Below, piece after piece: positions 16,619 to 26,345 of a stretch of DNA of 64,000 nt. The stretch lies in contig JAFSJK010000018.1 of assembly GCA_017439305.1 (NCBI GenBank), forward strand, positions 1 to 64,000, written 5' to 3'. This DNA is from Bacteroidales bacterium. Lineage in GTDB: Bacteria > Bacteroidota > Bacteroidia > Bacteroidales > UBA932. Under the pieces are notes generated by a model, which saw only the letters and a list, made by a program, of their open reading frames with translations, was not told where the DNA came from and ran no database searches. Made by a program: the position numbers and the translations under genes. Within the stretch, counting starts at the first letter, position 1. Each line of letters opens with the position of its first letter.

Positions 16619-18103
16619 CTAGTCTTCGTTAAGGTGGTTGTGGCGGCCGTTCACCGTAATCGCGCTGATCGGGCGTGCCGGACACAGGTTCTCGCAGGCG
16701 CCGCAGCCGATGCAGCGCTCCTCGTTCACGACGGGCCGGCGGTAGCCGGTTTCCTCATCCTTTACCAGCATGATGGCGCCGGCAGGGCAGTGGCGGGCGC
16801 AATTGCCGCATTCGACCCCCTTCTCGACGACGCAGAGGTCGGGGTTCACATGGGCCGTACCCACGTGATATTGCGTCTTTTCCTCCTTGGTAATCTTGAC
16901 AATGGCACCGGCGGGGCAGAGTTCCGAGCAGCGGGTGCACTCCGGCCGGCAGTAACCACGCTCATACGACATCTCGGGCTGCATGAAGTGCTTGAGGTCC
17001 GTCGAAGGACGGAGCACGTTGTTCGGGCACTCGGCCACGCACAGCTGACAGGCGGTGCAGCGGCGGTAGAAGTCCTTTACGCTTCGCGATCCGGGCGGCG
17101 TCAGGGGAATGTCGCGTTCCGGAACCTCCTTGTCCAGGATGGTGGCGAAACCGCCGTCCACCTTCTTCTCCTGCGCCTTCAGCGCGGCCGTTCCCACGGC
17201 CAGCGCCGCACCGGTGATGAATGCACGGCGTCCGCCGTCATTGCCGGCAGGCTCGGTCACCTCCTTCCTTCCCCACGCAAACTTGTACTTCAGCGCCCCG
17301 AACTTGCAGTCCTCGAGGCAATTGAAGCAGTCCACGCAGCGGCTGTAATCGATCTTGTGACGGTCGATGTCGATGCAGGCTGCCTTGCAGTTGTGTTCGC
17401 ACACCTTGCAGTTCTTGCACTTTTCCGCGTCGATGACCGGGCGGAACATCGCAAAGCGGGAGAAGAAACTCAGCGTCGTTCCAACAGGGCAGATGGTGTT
17501 GCAATACGTCCGACCGTTCTTCCAGGCCAGTATGACAACCACGACCAGCGTAACGAGGGCCACGAAGAAAGTGGGCAGGCTCCGCAGCCAAACTTCCTTG
17601 TCATAGAAAGCATAACTGTTTGCCCTTTCCGCAATCGAGGCAAACAGGTTGTTCACCCAAAGATATACCGGCTGGAACAGGTTCTGGACAATGCGTCCCC
17701 AGGCGCTGTAAGGGGCCAGCAGGGCCACGAGCGCCTGTACGCCCACGATAATGGCGATGACGAACAGTACCCATACCCCGTAGCGGAGCCATTTCATTTC
17801 CGGGCTGAAACTGTATGGCTTGCGGTCTTTTTTCTTGCGCTTGCGTGCGACATTCAGGTGTGCCACCCCGTCCTGGAATACGCCCAGCGGGCAGATGACG
17901 GAGCAATAGATCCGTCCGAAGACCAGGGTCAGCAGGACCAGACCGATGATGACGGCCACGTTGAGGGCCAGGACGGCCGGCAGGAATTGCACTTTCGCCA
18001 TCCAGCCGAGCCATCCGTGCAGCGCTCCTGTGAAATCCAGGAACAGCAGCGTGATGCCCAGCCAGAAGAGGATTGCCAGTGCGACGCGGATTTTCTTAAG
18101 CAT
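16619..18103 (-). CDS. NapH-like membrane iron-sulfur protein fused to NapG-like ferredoxin region
   Basis: The 494-residue protein has an N-terminal membrane part with about four or five helices. It contains GRIYCSVICPLGVFQDG and GRTYCNTICPVGTTLSF, the paired CxxxCP motifs of NapH/MauN proteins. Ferredoxin clusters follow (CKNCKVCEHNC, CVDCFNCLEDC). Near residue 290 there is a twin-arginine-like segment, GRRAFITGAALAVGTAALKA. Then come further clusters (CTACQLCVAECPN, CTRCSELCPAG, CGNCARHCPAG, CIGCGACENLCPA). This reads as NapH and NapG joined in one chain. A promoter box at 18128-18135 rules out an upstream in-frame start and supports ATG 18103. It is cotranscribed with the reductase. Confidence 0.88.
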   Translation of the reverse strand: MLKKIRVALAILFWLGITLLFLDFTGALHGWLGWMAKVQFLPAVLALNVAVIIGLVLLTLVFGRIYCSVICPLGVFQDGVAHLNVARKRKKKDRKPYSFSPEMKWLRYGVWVLFVIAIIVGVQALVALLAPYSAWGRIVQNLFQPVYLWVNNLFASIAERANSYAFYDKEVWLRSLPTFFVALVTLVVVVILAWKNGRTYCNTICPVGTTLSFFSRFAMFRPVIDAEKCKNCKVCEHNCKAACIDIDRHKIDYSRCVDCFNCLEDCKFGALKYKFAWGRKEVTEPAGNDGGRRAFITGAALAVGTAALKAQEKKVDGGFATILDKEVPERDIPLTPPGSRSVKDFYRRCTACQLCVAECPNNVLRPSTDLKHFMQPEMSYERGYCRPECTRCSELCPAGAIVKITKEEKTQYHVGTAHVNPDLCVVEKGVECGNCARHCPAGAIMLVKDEETGYRRPVVNEERCIGCGACENLCPARPISAITVNGRHNHLNED

Positions 18104-18127
18104 TTGTCCTTTTATTGGTTGTAAGGA

Positions 18128-18135
18128 CAAAGATA
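18128..18135 (-). promoter_or_regulatory. Promoter -7 box of the iron-sulfur/reductase operon
   Basis: TATCTTTG on the minus strand lies 25 bases upstream of ATG 18103. No clear TTTG is seen at the -33 position. Confidence 0.6.
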
Positions 18136-18146
18136 AAAAAAAATGC

Positions 18147-18803
18147 TTAATCCACCACGACCAGCGCGCGGGAGGGGTGGGAGAAGGTCAGCTTGACGAC
18201 ATCGTCCACCGCGCGGTTCAGCGTAGCGGGCCACCAGGCGTCGAAAACGACGGCATCCGTGGGCCACTGCAGGCCTTTAGACTTGATTGTCAGTGAGTTG
18301 TCAGGCGAGAAAACGGAAACACGCCTTCCTTTTCCCAGATGCAGTTCGCAACTGTCCGTGATGGCGAAAGCCGTGGAATAGTCGGAGACCATCTCCACCC
18401 TGATATCGCCCAGTTCAAACAAGCGGGTATACTCCATCAGGAGTCCCAGGTTGCCAATCGTATGGTCCTCCCTCCGTCCGGTAGCACCGAGGATATGGAT
18501 TTCCGTCACGTCGGGATGCTTTGCGAGCACATACCGCATCGCCTTCGTCAGGTCGTTGTAATCCTGCTCGCTTTCGTGCACGATGATCGATGCAAGCCGG
18601 TCCTGCCAGGACTTGGGCAGCGTATCCATGTCTCCCACAATCGCTTCCGGCATCCGCTCCTCGCCGAACCGCCTTTTCCCATACCGCAGATACTTCAGCA
18701 CGGACCCGTCGCAGCACACGACGGCATCGGCCGAATCCAGCAGGTACAGCGGATACGCCTTCCGGGGAAACTCCCCGTCGCACAGGATGACGATGCTTGT
18801 CAT
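18147..18803 (-). CDS. thiN: Thiamine pyrophosphokinase
   Basis: The 218-residue enzyme converts thiamine to thiamine pyrophosphate using ATP. Family motifs are present in order: CDGEFP near the N-terminus, AVVCCDGS near 30, IVGDMDT near 60, QDYNDLTKAM near 80, GATGRREDHTIGN near 107, and a C-terminal thiamine-binding region. Its start overlaps the stop of the upstream LptG-Fmt gene as ATGA (18800-18803), so it is translationally coupled. The promoter of the next operon lies directly behind it. Confidence 0.92.
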   Translation of the reverse strand: MTSIVILCDGEFPRKAYPLYLLDSADAVVCCDGSVLKYLRYGKRRFGEERMPEAIVGDMDTLPKSWQDRLASIIVHESEQDYNDLTKAMRYVLAKHPDVTEIHILGATGRREDHTIGNLGLLMEYTRLFELGDIRVEMVSDYSTAFAITDSCELHLGKGRRVSVFSPDNSLTIKSKGLQWPTDAVVFDAWWPATLNRAVDDVVKLTFSHPSRALVVVD

Positions 18804-21238
18804 TCCTCTTCCGGCTTGGTCTTGAGGATTTCAGCCTTGGAGGTGCCTTGGGAGGTACCGTAGGTCTCCGGATCGCGGAAGCCGAGGAGGAAGGACTTGA
18901 CGTCCATCCTTTTCTTGCCGGCGAGCTGGATGTCGGTAAGGGAGAGGGCGCCGTCGGCCGTGGCGATGGCCAGGTAGGTTTTGCCGTCGGAGAGGACGGT
19001 GCCCGGGGCGGCGTGGAGGTCGTCGCGCATTTCGCCGAGGAAGACCTTCAGCTGGGTGGCCTGGCCGTCTTTCGTGAGTTCGGTGAAGGCCCCGGGGAAC
19101 GGGGAAAGGCCGCGGACCAGGTTGTACACGTTCTGCGTGGTGTCGTCCCAGTCGATGTGCTGGAGTTCGCGGGTGAGCTTCGGAGCCGGTTTAAGCAGTT
19201 CGGAACCCTGGACGAAACTGCGCTGGACGCGGGTTTCGACATTTTTCTGGATGAGACCTTCGACCGTCTGGACTACCAGGCTGGCGCCGAGGCCCATCAG
19301 TTTGTCGTGGACGTCGCCGGCCGTGTCGGTCGGGGCGATCCGGCATTCCTCGCGGAGAAGGATGCCGCCGGTGTCGATCTGCTTGTCGATCATGAAAGTG
19401 GTCACGCCCGTGAGATGCTCGCCGTTGATGACGGCCCAGTTGATCGGGGCGGCGCCGCGGTACTGTGGCAGGAGGGCGGCGTGGAGGTTGAAGGTGCCCA
19501 TCCTGGGCATCTTCCAGACGACTTCCGGGAGCATCCGGAATCCCACCACGACGAAGAGGTCCGCCTTCCATGCGGCAAGGGCTTCCAGGAAGGCAGGGTC
19601 CTTGAGCTTGTCCGGCTGGAGGACGGGGATGTCATGGGCGACGGCGTACTTCTTCACGGCACTCTCGTTCATCTTGAGGCCGCGGCCGCTGGGCTTGTCC
19701 GCCACGGTGACCACGCCGACCACCTTGTATCGGCCCTGCATCAGGGCGTCAAGCGGGGCAACGGCGAATTCGGGCGTGCCCATGTACACGATGCGCGTCT
19801 TGCGGAAAAGGGACATGATCTTGCTGAAAATCCGGCGCCTCCAGGTCTTGAAGGCATCGAGGTTGATGGCTTTTTCCCGGATGGCCATCCAGGTGAGGAA
19901 CGCGCCGACCGGGATGAGCACGAAGGCCGAGATGAATACGCCGATGAACGGGGTGGCAGCACCGTCCCGGGCCAGCTTCGTCCCCGAGATGTCCACGACC
20001 CAGTACAGGACGAAGAACAGGATGGAAACGACAGCCGGGGTTCCCAGACCGCCCTTGCGGATGAGGGATCCGATAGGTGCGCCGATAAAGAAGAGGATGA
20101 AGCAGGCGAGGGCCTGGGCGAATTTCTTCCAGATTTCCACGTTGCTCCACCGGAGGAGCCGGGTGTATTCGTAGGCGTCCATTCCCTGGGTCTCCAGGGT
20201 GGACTGGAGCATCTGGGCGTTGGAAGCAGCCCCTTCCAGGGCCCGCTTGTAGTCGCGGGGATTCTCCCATTTTTCCGGTCTCCGCTCCAACTCGAGCGGT
20301 TTTTTCCCTCCTTCTTTCCAATTGGTGTCCAACTGGTTGCGGAACATCAGGGCGCTGGAGCCGCGGAGTTCCGCCAGGTGCTTGGCGAGGCCGGCGGCGG
20401 CCAGTTCGCCCAGCGAGTCGCGCCCGTGCTTGAGCTGCTCGTTGGACATGGAGCGGACCTGCTCGCCGTAACGGGCGGAATCGGAGTGCTGGAACGAATA
20501 GTTCTCCAGCGGGATTACCAGTTCCTGGCGTGCGAAATGGATTTTCTGGAGGGCCAGGGTGGTATCGCGGTATTTGCGGGTGTTGGTCTCCTGGTAGTTG
20601 GTTCCGTCGTACAGCTGGAAGGTCAGGTAATCCTTGGCCTTGGACATCTTCATTACGCCGCTGTCGGCGACGGTCAGCCGGGTGTTGCCCTTGTTGGACA
20701 GATGGTCGTACACCATCACCCCGTACATCATCCCGGTTTCGTCATTCCGCTCGTCGATCCGGAGGATGTAGCCCTCGATCCCGTCATAGAAGGTGCCTTC
20801 CGGGATCTTGATTTCGGACTTGGTCCGGCCGATGTCGTCCCGCATCGTATAGATCTGGTTGATCGAGTAGGGGACCAGCCGGTCGTTGATGAAGAAGGCG
20901 GCGACCGTGATCAGGGCGCTGGCCACGATCACCGGCGCGAGGATGCGGGCGAGGGAGATGCCGGCGGCCTTCATCGCCGTGAGTTCGTAATTCTCGCCCA
21001 GGGCTCCGAATGTCATCATGGACGACAGGAGCGTGGCGAGCGGCATGGCGATGGGCAGCACCTGGCAGCTTCCCCACATGAGGAATTCCAGGATGACCTT
21101 GAACTCCAGTCCCTTGCCGACCAGTTCATCGATGTACAGCCACAGGAACTGCATCACCAGGATGAAGATGACGATCGCCAGGATCGCAAAGAACGGTCCT
21201 ATGAACGACTTCAGTATGAACTGGTCCAGTTTCTTCAT
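18800..21238 (-). CDS. LptF/LptG-family permease fused to methionyl-tRNA formyltransferase
   Basis: One open frame of 812 residues holds two normally separate proteins. Residues 1-474 are a YjgP/YjgQ permease of the lipopolysaccharide export machine: MKKLDQFILKSFIGPFFAIL, helices near 15-35, 55-75 and 100-120, a periplasmic domain, and three C-terminal helices with IGAPIGSLIRKGGLG. Residues 475-812 are a full-length Fmt: RIVYMGTPEFAVAPL, FNLHAALLPQYRGAAPINW, then IDTGGILL and a C-terminal OB-like domain. Fmt formylates initiator Met-tRNA in the cytoplasm, and the fusion places it on the cytoplasmic end of the last helix. An internal ATG at 19816 (MSLFRKTRIVYMGTPEF) could give free Fmt. The gene abuts alaS upstream and overlaps thiN. 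Confidence 0.88.
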   Translation of the reverse strand: MKKLDQFILKSFIGPFFAILAIVIFILVMQFLWLYIDELVGKGLEFKVILEFLMWGSCQVLPIAMPLATLLSSMMTFGALGENYELTAMKAAGISLARILAPVIVASALITVAAFFINDRLVPYSINQIYTMRDDIGRTKSEIKIPEGTFYDGIEGYILRIDERNDETGMMYGVMVYDHLSNKGNTRLTVADSGVMKMSKAKDYLTFQLYDGTNYQETNTRKYRDTTLALQKIHFARQELVIPLENYSFQHSDSARYGEQVRSMSNEQLKHGRDSLGELAAAGLAKHLAELRGSSALMFRNQLDTNWKEGGKKPLELERRPEKWENPRDYKRALEGAASNAQMLQSTLETQGMDAYEYTRLLRWSNVEIWKKFAQALACFILFFIGAPIGSLIRKGGLGTPAVVSILFFVLYWVVDISGTKLARDGAATPFIGVFISAFVLIPVGAFLTWMAIREKAINLDAFKTWRRRIFSKIMSLFRKTRIVYMGTPEFAVAPLDALMQGRYKVVGVVTVADKPSGRGLKMNESAVKKYAVAHDIPVLQPDKLKDPAFLEALAAWKADLFVVVGFRMLPEVVWKMPRMGTFNLHAALLPQYRGAAPINWAVINGEHLTGVTTFMIDKQIDTGGILLREECRIAPTDTAGDVHDKLMGLGASLVVQTVEGLIQKNVETRVQRSFVQGSELLKPAPKLTRELQHIDWDDTTQNVYNLVRGLSPFPGAFTELTKDGQATQLKVFLGEMRDDLHAAPGTVLSDGKTYLAIATADGALSLTDIQLAGKKRMDVKSFLLGFRDPETYGTSQGTSKAEILKTKPEEE

Positions 21239-23854
21239 TTACGCCGTGGCGAGTTCGATGAGTTTGTCGAGGGCGGCCTTCAGGTTCGCGGTGTCGCGGC
21301 CGCCGGCCGTAGCGAGGCCGGGCTGTCCGCCACCGCCGCCCTGGATGAGCTTGGCGGCTTCGCGGATGTCCTTGCCGGCGTTCTTGCCCTTGGCGACGAG
21401 GTCATTGGAGTACATCACGAGAAGGTTCGGTTTGCCGCCGAATTCAAAGGCGCCGGCAAGCACGAGGTTCTCGGCCTTTTTCTGCAAAAGGAGGGCCATG
21501 TTGCGGGCAAAGCCCGGGTCCACGGACATTTCGAAAGTGGCGACCCGGATGCCGTTCACCTCGCGGGCGTTGGCATAGAGGCGCTCGGCGAGCTGCGCGG
21601 CCTTTTCGGCAGCGGCCGCTTCAAGCTGCTTGCGCGCGTCGGCGTTCTCGTCGACCAGTTTCCGGATGGCACCGGCGAGGTCGGGGGTGTTGTTGAAGAA
21701 GGCCTTGGCGCTGCGGAGGGCTTCCTCCATCGCGTGGATGTAGGTCTCGGCCGCCTCGCCCGTGAGGGCCTCGATCCGGCGGACGCCGGCGGCAATGGCG
21801 CTCTCGGACACAATCTTGAACAGGCCGATATTGCCGGTGGCGGAGGTATGCGTGCCGCCGCAGAGCTCGACGGATTCGCCGAAACGGACCACGCGGACAA
21901 CGTCCCCGTACTTTTCACCGAACAGGGCCATGGCGCCCATTGCGCGGGCCTCGTCCATCGTCGCATCGCGCTTTTCCCACAGGGGATTGTTGGCGCGGAT
22001 GAGGGCGTTGACCTTCTTCTCCACGGCGAGCATTTCCTCGTCGGTCATCTTGGCAAAGTGGGAGAAGTCGAAGCGGAAATAGTCAGGGCCCACGAAGGAA
22101 CCCTTCTGCTCCACGTGGGTGCCCAGGATTTCGCGCAGGGCCTCGTGGAGGAGGTGCGTCGCGGAGTGGTTGGCCTGGATCTTCGCACGGCGGGCCGCAT
22201 CGACATGCAGGTCGAAGGATTCGGTGCCGTCGGCGGGCAGGCGCTCTGCGAGGTGGATCGTCAGGTTGTTCTCCTTGACGGTGTTCAGAATGGCGATCTT
22301 CTCGCCGGAAGCGCTGACAATGTATCCGGTATCACCTACCTGACCGCCCATCTCGGCATAGAACGGGGTCTTGTCGAAGACGAGCTGGTAGAGCTCCTTG
22401 TTCTTCTGCTTGACGGTGCGCTGCTTCAGGAGCGTAGCGCCCTCGTAGTCCGTGAGGTCGTACCCCAGGAATTCTACTTCGTCGCCGGCAGCGAACTCCA
22501 CCCAGTCGCCGAACTCGTTGGCGGTCGCGTTGCGGGCGCGCTCCTTCTGCTTGCCCAGCTCCACCTGGAAACCCTCGAGGTCCACGGTGTAGCCCTTTTC
22601 GGTGGCGATGAGTTCGGTGAGGTCGATCGGGAAGCCGTAGGTGTCGTACAGGACGAACGCATCCACGCCGGAGATGACCTTGGTCGAGGCGCTCTTCGCC
22701 ATCGTATCCTCCAGCAGGCGGATACCGCGGTCCAGCGTACGCAGGAAGGCATTCTCTTCCTCGCGGATGACGCTTTCAATCAGCTTCTGCTGGGCCTTCA
22801 GTTCCGGATAGGCCTCGCCCATGTCGTCCACGAGCTGCGGGACCAGGCGGGTCAGGAACGGCTCGGTGAAGCCAAGGAAGGTGTAGCCGTAACGGACGGC
22901 GCGGCGGAGGATCCGGCGGATCACATAACCAGCCTTCACGTTGGACGGGAGTTGTCCGTCGGCGATGGAGAAGGCGATGGCACGGATATGGTCGGCGCAG
23001 ACGCGCATGGCCACGTCCACCTTGTCGTTCTCGTGGTACATGTGGCCGGAGAATTCCTCCAGCTTGCCGATCAGGCCACTGAATACGTCCGTGTCGTAGT
23101 TAGTCGCTTTGCCCTGGAGCACCATGCACAGGCGCTCGAAGCCCATGCCTGTGTCGATGTTCTTGGCGGGCAGCGGCTCCAGATGGCCGTCGGCCTTGCG
23201 GTTGTACTGCATGAACACGAGGTTCCAGATCTCGATGACGTCGTCGTTGTCGGTATTCACGAGTTCCCGGCCGGGAATCTTCGCGATCTCCTCGTCGGGA
23301 CGGAGGTCGATGTGGATCTCCGAGCAGGGGCCGCAGGGGCCCGTATCGCCCATTTCCCAGAAATTGTCGTGCTTGTTGCCCGTGAGGACGTGGTCCGCCG
23401 GCAGATGCTTGAGCCAGGCTTCCTGCGCCTCGGTGTCGAGGGTGGTGCCGTCGTCGGCCGCGCCTTCGAACACCGTCGCATAAAGCTTGGTCTTGTCGAT
23501 CTTGTACACCTCGGTGAGGAGTTCCCAGGCCCAGTCGATGGCCTCGGTCTTGAAATAGTCGCCGAAGCTCCAGTTGCCCAGCATCTCGAACATGGTGTGG
23601 TGGCGGCCGTCGTGGCCAACCGCCTCCAGGTCGTTGTGCTTGCCGCTCACGCGAAGGCATTTCTGGCTGTCCGTGGCGCGTTTGAACTTGGGCTGGGAGT
23701 TCCCGAGGAAGATGTCCTTGAACTGGTTCATCCCGGCGTTGGTGAACATCAGGGTGGGATCGTTCTTGATTACCATCGGCGCCGACGGCACCACCGTGTG
23801 TCCCTTGGAAGCGAAGAAATCCAAGTATTTCTGACGTATTTCCTTTGCAGTCAT
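21239..23854 (-). CDS. alaS: Alanine-tRNA ligase
   Basis: The 871-residue enzyme charges tRNA-Ala. The N-terminal class II core ([19 protein letters not shown], then [19 protein letters not shown]) and the [13 protein letters not shown] loop are present. The editing domain has [12 protein letters not shown] near 560 and [17 protein letters not shown] near 660. A C-terminal coiled coil and the [14 protein letters not shown] segment end the protein. Length is standard. I used the ATG at 23854 because it begins at the conserved MTAKEIR; two further Mets lie just upstream. Its stop abuts the permease-Fmt start with no gap. Confidence 0.97.
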   Translation of the reverse strand: MTAKEIRQKYLDFFASKGHTVVPSAPMVIKNDPTLMFTNAGMNQFKDIFLGNSQPKFKRATDSQKCLRVSGKHNDLEAVGHDGRHHTMFEMLGNWSFGDYFKTEAIDWAWELLTEVYKIDKTKLYATVFEGAADDGTTLDTEAQEAWLKHLPADHVLTGNKHDNFWEMGDTGPCGPCSEIHIDLRPDEEIAKIPGRELVNTDNDDVIEIWNLVFMQYNRKADGHLEPLPAKNIDTGMGFERLCMVLQGKATNYDTDVFSGLIGKLEEFSGHMYHENDKVDVAMRVCADHIRAIAFSIADGQLPSNVKAGYVIRRILRRAVRYGYTFLGFTEPFLTRLVPQLVDDMGEAYPELKAQQKLIESVIREEENAFLRTLDRGIRLLEDTMAKSASTKVISGVDAFVLYDTYGFPIDLTELIATEKGYTVDLEGFQVELGKQKERARNATANEFGDWVEFAAGDEVEFLGYDLTDYEGATLLKQRTVKQKNKELYQLVFDKTPFYAEMGGQVGDTGYIVSASGEKIAILNTVKENNLTIHLAERLPADGTESFDLHVDAARRAKIQANHSATHLLHEALREILGTHVEQKGSFVGPDYFRFDFSHFAKMTDEEMLAVEKKVNALIRANNPLWEKRDATMDEARAMGAMALFGEKYGDVVRVVRFGESVELCGGTHTSATGNIGLFKIVSESAIAAGVRRIEALTGEAAETYIHAMEEALRSAKAFFNNTPDLAGAIRKLVDENADARKQLEAAAAEKAAQLAERLYANAREVNGIRVATFEMSVDPGFARNMALLLQKKAENLVLAGAFEFGGKPNLLVMYSNDLVAKGKNAGKDIREAAKLIQGGGGGQPGLATAGGRDTANLKAALDKLIELATA

Positions 23855-23877
23855 CATAATCATTTTATTATAGCCTG

Positions 23878-23885
23878 CAAATATA
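23878..23885 (-). promoter_or_regulatory. Promoter -7 box of alaS
   Basis: TATATTTG on the minus strand has TTG 19 bases upstream. It lies about 24 bases before the alaS start codon, after the end of the MATE gene. Confidence 0.65.
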
Positions 23886-23903
23886 CGGATTTTATATGGA
23901 TTT

Positions 23904-25307
23904 TCAAGCGTCCGGGATGGCCTTCCGCCATCGGAGGGTCAGGTAGAGGGCCCGGATGGCCAGATGGGTGAAGTAGGCGCCCATCAGGATGTGGATGGCG
24001 AGGGTCTCCGGAACGGTTCCGAGGAGGGCTTTCGCCAGGCCGATGCCCGCGAACCAGACGCCGAAAAAGCCCACGACGCACCAGGCTGTGGAGTTCCGCA
24101 GGTCCTTCGATGCGGTGGCACCGGTGAAGATGCCGTCCCACGTGAAGGCCGGGCAGCCGATGACGGGCATCAGCAGCAGCCAGGGTATGAATTCCCTCCC
24201 TGCTTCCACGACGCTCGCATCGGACGTCATCAGGCGGAGCAGCGGGACGCCGCCCACGCCATACACGAGGAAGAACAGGCCTGTTACGCCCAGGCTCCAG
24301 ACGAAGGTCTGCCGGATCGTGGACATCACGCCGTCATGGGATCCTTCCCCGATGAAACGCCCGGTCAGTGCCTCTCCGGCATAGGCGAAGCCGTCGGTGA
24401 AGTAACTGAAAATCATCAGCAGTTTCATCAGGATGGCTCCCACGGCCAGCATCATGTCCCCGTAGCGGGCCGAGATCATCGTGAAGCCGATATACACGGC
24501 GATCATGCACATGGACCGGAGGAACAGGTCGCGGTTCAGCACGAAGAATGCCCGGAGTCCGCGGCCTTTGGTGACAGGGTTCGCGGCGTGCGCCCGGAAG
24601 AAGGTTCCGTACCGCCTCCGGACTGCGATGGCAGCATACAGGAAGCCGGTCCATTGGGTGATGAGCGTGCCGTAGGCGACGCCGGCGAAGCCCAGGGCGG
24701 GGAGGCCGGCATAGCCGAAAGCCAGACCGATGGATAGGAGGATGTTCACCGCGTTCACGAGGAGGTCGCAGACCATCGGCCGGACCGTGTCCTGCATGCC
24801 GATGAACCAGCCCTTGAAGGCGAACAGGGAAAGGGTGGCGGGCGCCGCCCAGATGCGGATGTAAAAGTATTGGGTAGCAAGGGCTTGCACCTCGGGGGAG
24901 CATTCCACCAGGAGGAACGCGACCTGCACGACGACCCATTGCAGGGCGACGAGTGCGAGGCCGGAGGAGAGGGCGATCCCCAGCGCCCGTTTCAGGGTCA
25001 GTGCGATATCGGTCTCGGCCTCCAGGACACCCGCTGCAGACGCTTCCTGGGAACTCGCGTGGTACCTTCCATAAGCCTGGGCCGTAAGGCCGCCGGTACC
25101 GCCCCGCAGGAATCCGAAATTCCAGTAGAGCATGTCGAAAAGCATCGAGCCGATGGAGATGCCGCCGATAAGGGCCGCAGCGCTGATCCCGCCGGAGGCG
25201 CCCAGATGCCCGGCCACGGCAATGTCCACCATGCCCACCAGGGGCACCGTGATGTTCGCGAGGATGCTCGGAACGGCGAGGCGGAGAATGTCCCGGTGGA
25301 GGTTCAT
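23904..25307 (-). CDS. MATE/DinF-family efflux transporter
   Basis: The 467-residue integral membrane protein has about 12 helices in two homologous halves. It begins [20 protein letters not shown] and contains [14 protein letters not shown], the typical first-helix pattern of DinF-type MATE proteins. These export cationic or organic compounds in exchange for Na+ or H+. Its start overlaps the rsgA stop as ATGA (25304-25307), so the two are coupled. No substrate can be assigned. A promoter for alaS lies directly after its stop. Confidence 0.9.
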   Translation of the reverse strand: MNLHRDILRLAVPSILANITVPLVGMVDIAVAGHLGASGGISAAALIGGISIGSMLFDMLYWNFGFLRGGTGGLTAQAYGRYHASSQEASAAGVLEAETDIALTLKRALGIALSSGLALVALQWVVVQVAFLLVECSPEVQALATQYFYIRIWAAPATLSLFAFKGWFIGMQDTVRPMVCDLLVNAVNILLSIGLAFGYAGLPALGFAGVAYGTLITQWTGFLYAAIAVRRRYGTFFRAHAANPVTKGRGLRAFFVLNRDLFLRSMCMIAVYIGFTMISARYGDMMLAVGAILMKLLMIFSYFTDGFAYAGEALTGRFIGEGSHDGVMSTIRQTFVWSLGVTGLFFLVYGVGGVPLLRLMTSDASVVEAGREFIPWLLLMPVIGCPAFTWDGIFTGATASKDLRNSTAWCVVGFFGVWFAGIGLAKALLGTVPETLAIHILMGAYFTHLAIRALYLTLRWRKAIPDA

Positions 25308-26236
25308 CGGAATTTCTTGTCTTCTTCCAGCATGCCCAGGTAGGATGCGTAGCGTTCCGCGGAGATATCACCCGTTTCCACGGCTTCCTTCACGGTGCAG
25401 CCGGGTTCGTGGGTATGGGTGCAGGGCGTGAACCGGCAGCCGGCCGACGCCCGGAGCATTTCGGGAAAATACTTTCCGATCTCCTCCTTTTCGAGATCGA
25501 CGAGCCCAAAACCGCGAAGTCCCGGAGAATCAATGACATACCCACCGCTTGCCAGGGGGTACATCTCGTAGAGGGACGTGGTATGCTTTCCCTGGAGATG
25601 GGCCGTGGAAATCTGCCCGATCTTGGGGTCCAGCGCCGGGTCCAGGGCCTTGATCAGGGAAGACTTTCCTACGCCCGATTCGCCGGAGAACAGGTTGACC
25701 TTTCCCCGGCAGGATTCCCGCAGGCAGTCGATGCCTTCCCCCGTAAGGACGGAGGTGTCGATGACCGGATACCCGGCCCCCTCGTAAATGGCGTGGAAGG
25801 CGTCGATCTGTTCCTGGGCCAGGGACCGGTACAGGTCCACCTTCGACAGGACGATCGTGGCGGGAATCCCGTACACCCCGCAAGTGACAAGGATCCGGTC
25901 CAGGAAGGGCAGTTTGATTTCCGGAAAAAACAGCGAGACGACCAGGTAGGCCCTGTCCACGTTGGCCGCGATGATATGGGCCTGCCGGGACAGGTTCGTG
26001 GAGCGGCGGATGACGTAATTCTCGCGCGGCAGCACTTCCGTGATCACGGCGGTGGCCTCTCCGTCCGTCCATTCGTACCGCACCCGGTCACCCACGGCGA
26101 CCGGATTGGTAATCTGGCTGGCTTTCAGACGGATACGTCCCCGGAGAACGGCCGGGAACAGCCGCCACTCCGGCAAGGAGGAAAGTTCGTAGTGACTTCC
26201 CGCGTTTTTGACAACCGTCGCTTCACCCCGTGTCAT
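25304..26236 (-). CDS. rsgA: Small ribosomal subunit biogenesis GTPase RsgA
   Basis: The 310-residue protein has an N-terminal OB fold (ATVVKNAGSHYELSS, then GRIRLKASQITNPVAVGDRV) and a circularly permuted GTPase. The motifs come in the order G4 (LSKVDL), G1 (GESGVGKSSL) and G3 (DSPGLRGFG). A C-terminal zinc knuckle (CRFTPCTHTHEPGC) follows. It helps mature the 30S subunit. G4 carries SKVD where NKxD is usual. I chose ATG 26236, after the promoter box; a longer in-frame extension is upstream of the promoter and was rejected. Confidence 0.94.
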   Translation of the reverse strand: MTRGEATVVKNAGSHYELSSLPEWRLFPAVLRGRIRLKASQITNPVAVGDRVRYEWTDGEATAVITEVLPRENYVIRRSTNLSRQAHIIAANVDRAYLVVSLFFPEIKLPFLDRILVTCGVYGIPATIVLSKVDLYRSLAQEQIDAFHAIYEGAGYPVIDTSVLTGEGIDCLRESCRGKVNLFSGESGVGKSSLIKALDPALDPKIGQISTAHLQGKHTTSLYEMYPLASGGYVIDSPGLRGFGLVDLEKEEIGKYFPEMLRASAGCRFTPCTHTHEPGCTVKEAVETGDISAERYASYLGMLEEDKKFR

Positions 26237-26265
26237 TCGTCGCGCTTTTTGAACAGTTCGTACCG

Positions 26266-26273
26266 CAAAGATA
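26266..26273 (-). promoter_or_regulatory. Promoter -7 box of rsgA
   Basis: TATCTTTG on the minus strand lies 30 bases upstream of the rsgA ATG, back to back with the malQ promoter. Confidence 0.65.
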
Positions 26274-26282
26274 AGGGTTTGT

Positions 26283-26313
26283 TTTGAAACTCCGTCCCGA
26301 TTCCGTAATTTTG
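26283..26313 (+). promoter_or_regulatory. Promoter of malQ
   Basis: TTTG at 26283-26286 and TAATTTTG at 26306-26313 are 19 bases apart, a good Bacteroidetes match. The malQ ATG follows 33 bases later. Confidence 0.6.
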
Positions 26314-26345
26314 CTTCAACACGAAACGATAACCGATTTGACGTT

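Noticed and set aside
18797-23971. Very long open frame (about 1720 codons) on the plus strand
   Set aside because: It is antisense to the permease-Fmt and alaS genes, which show clear family motifs. High GC with biased third positions leaves the opposite strand open. Similar shadows at 12680-15172, 47425-50583 and 60063-63284 were rejected for the same reason.
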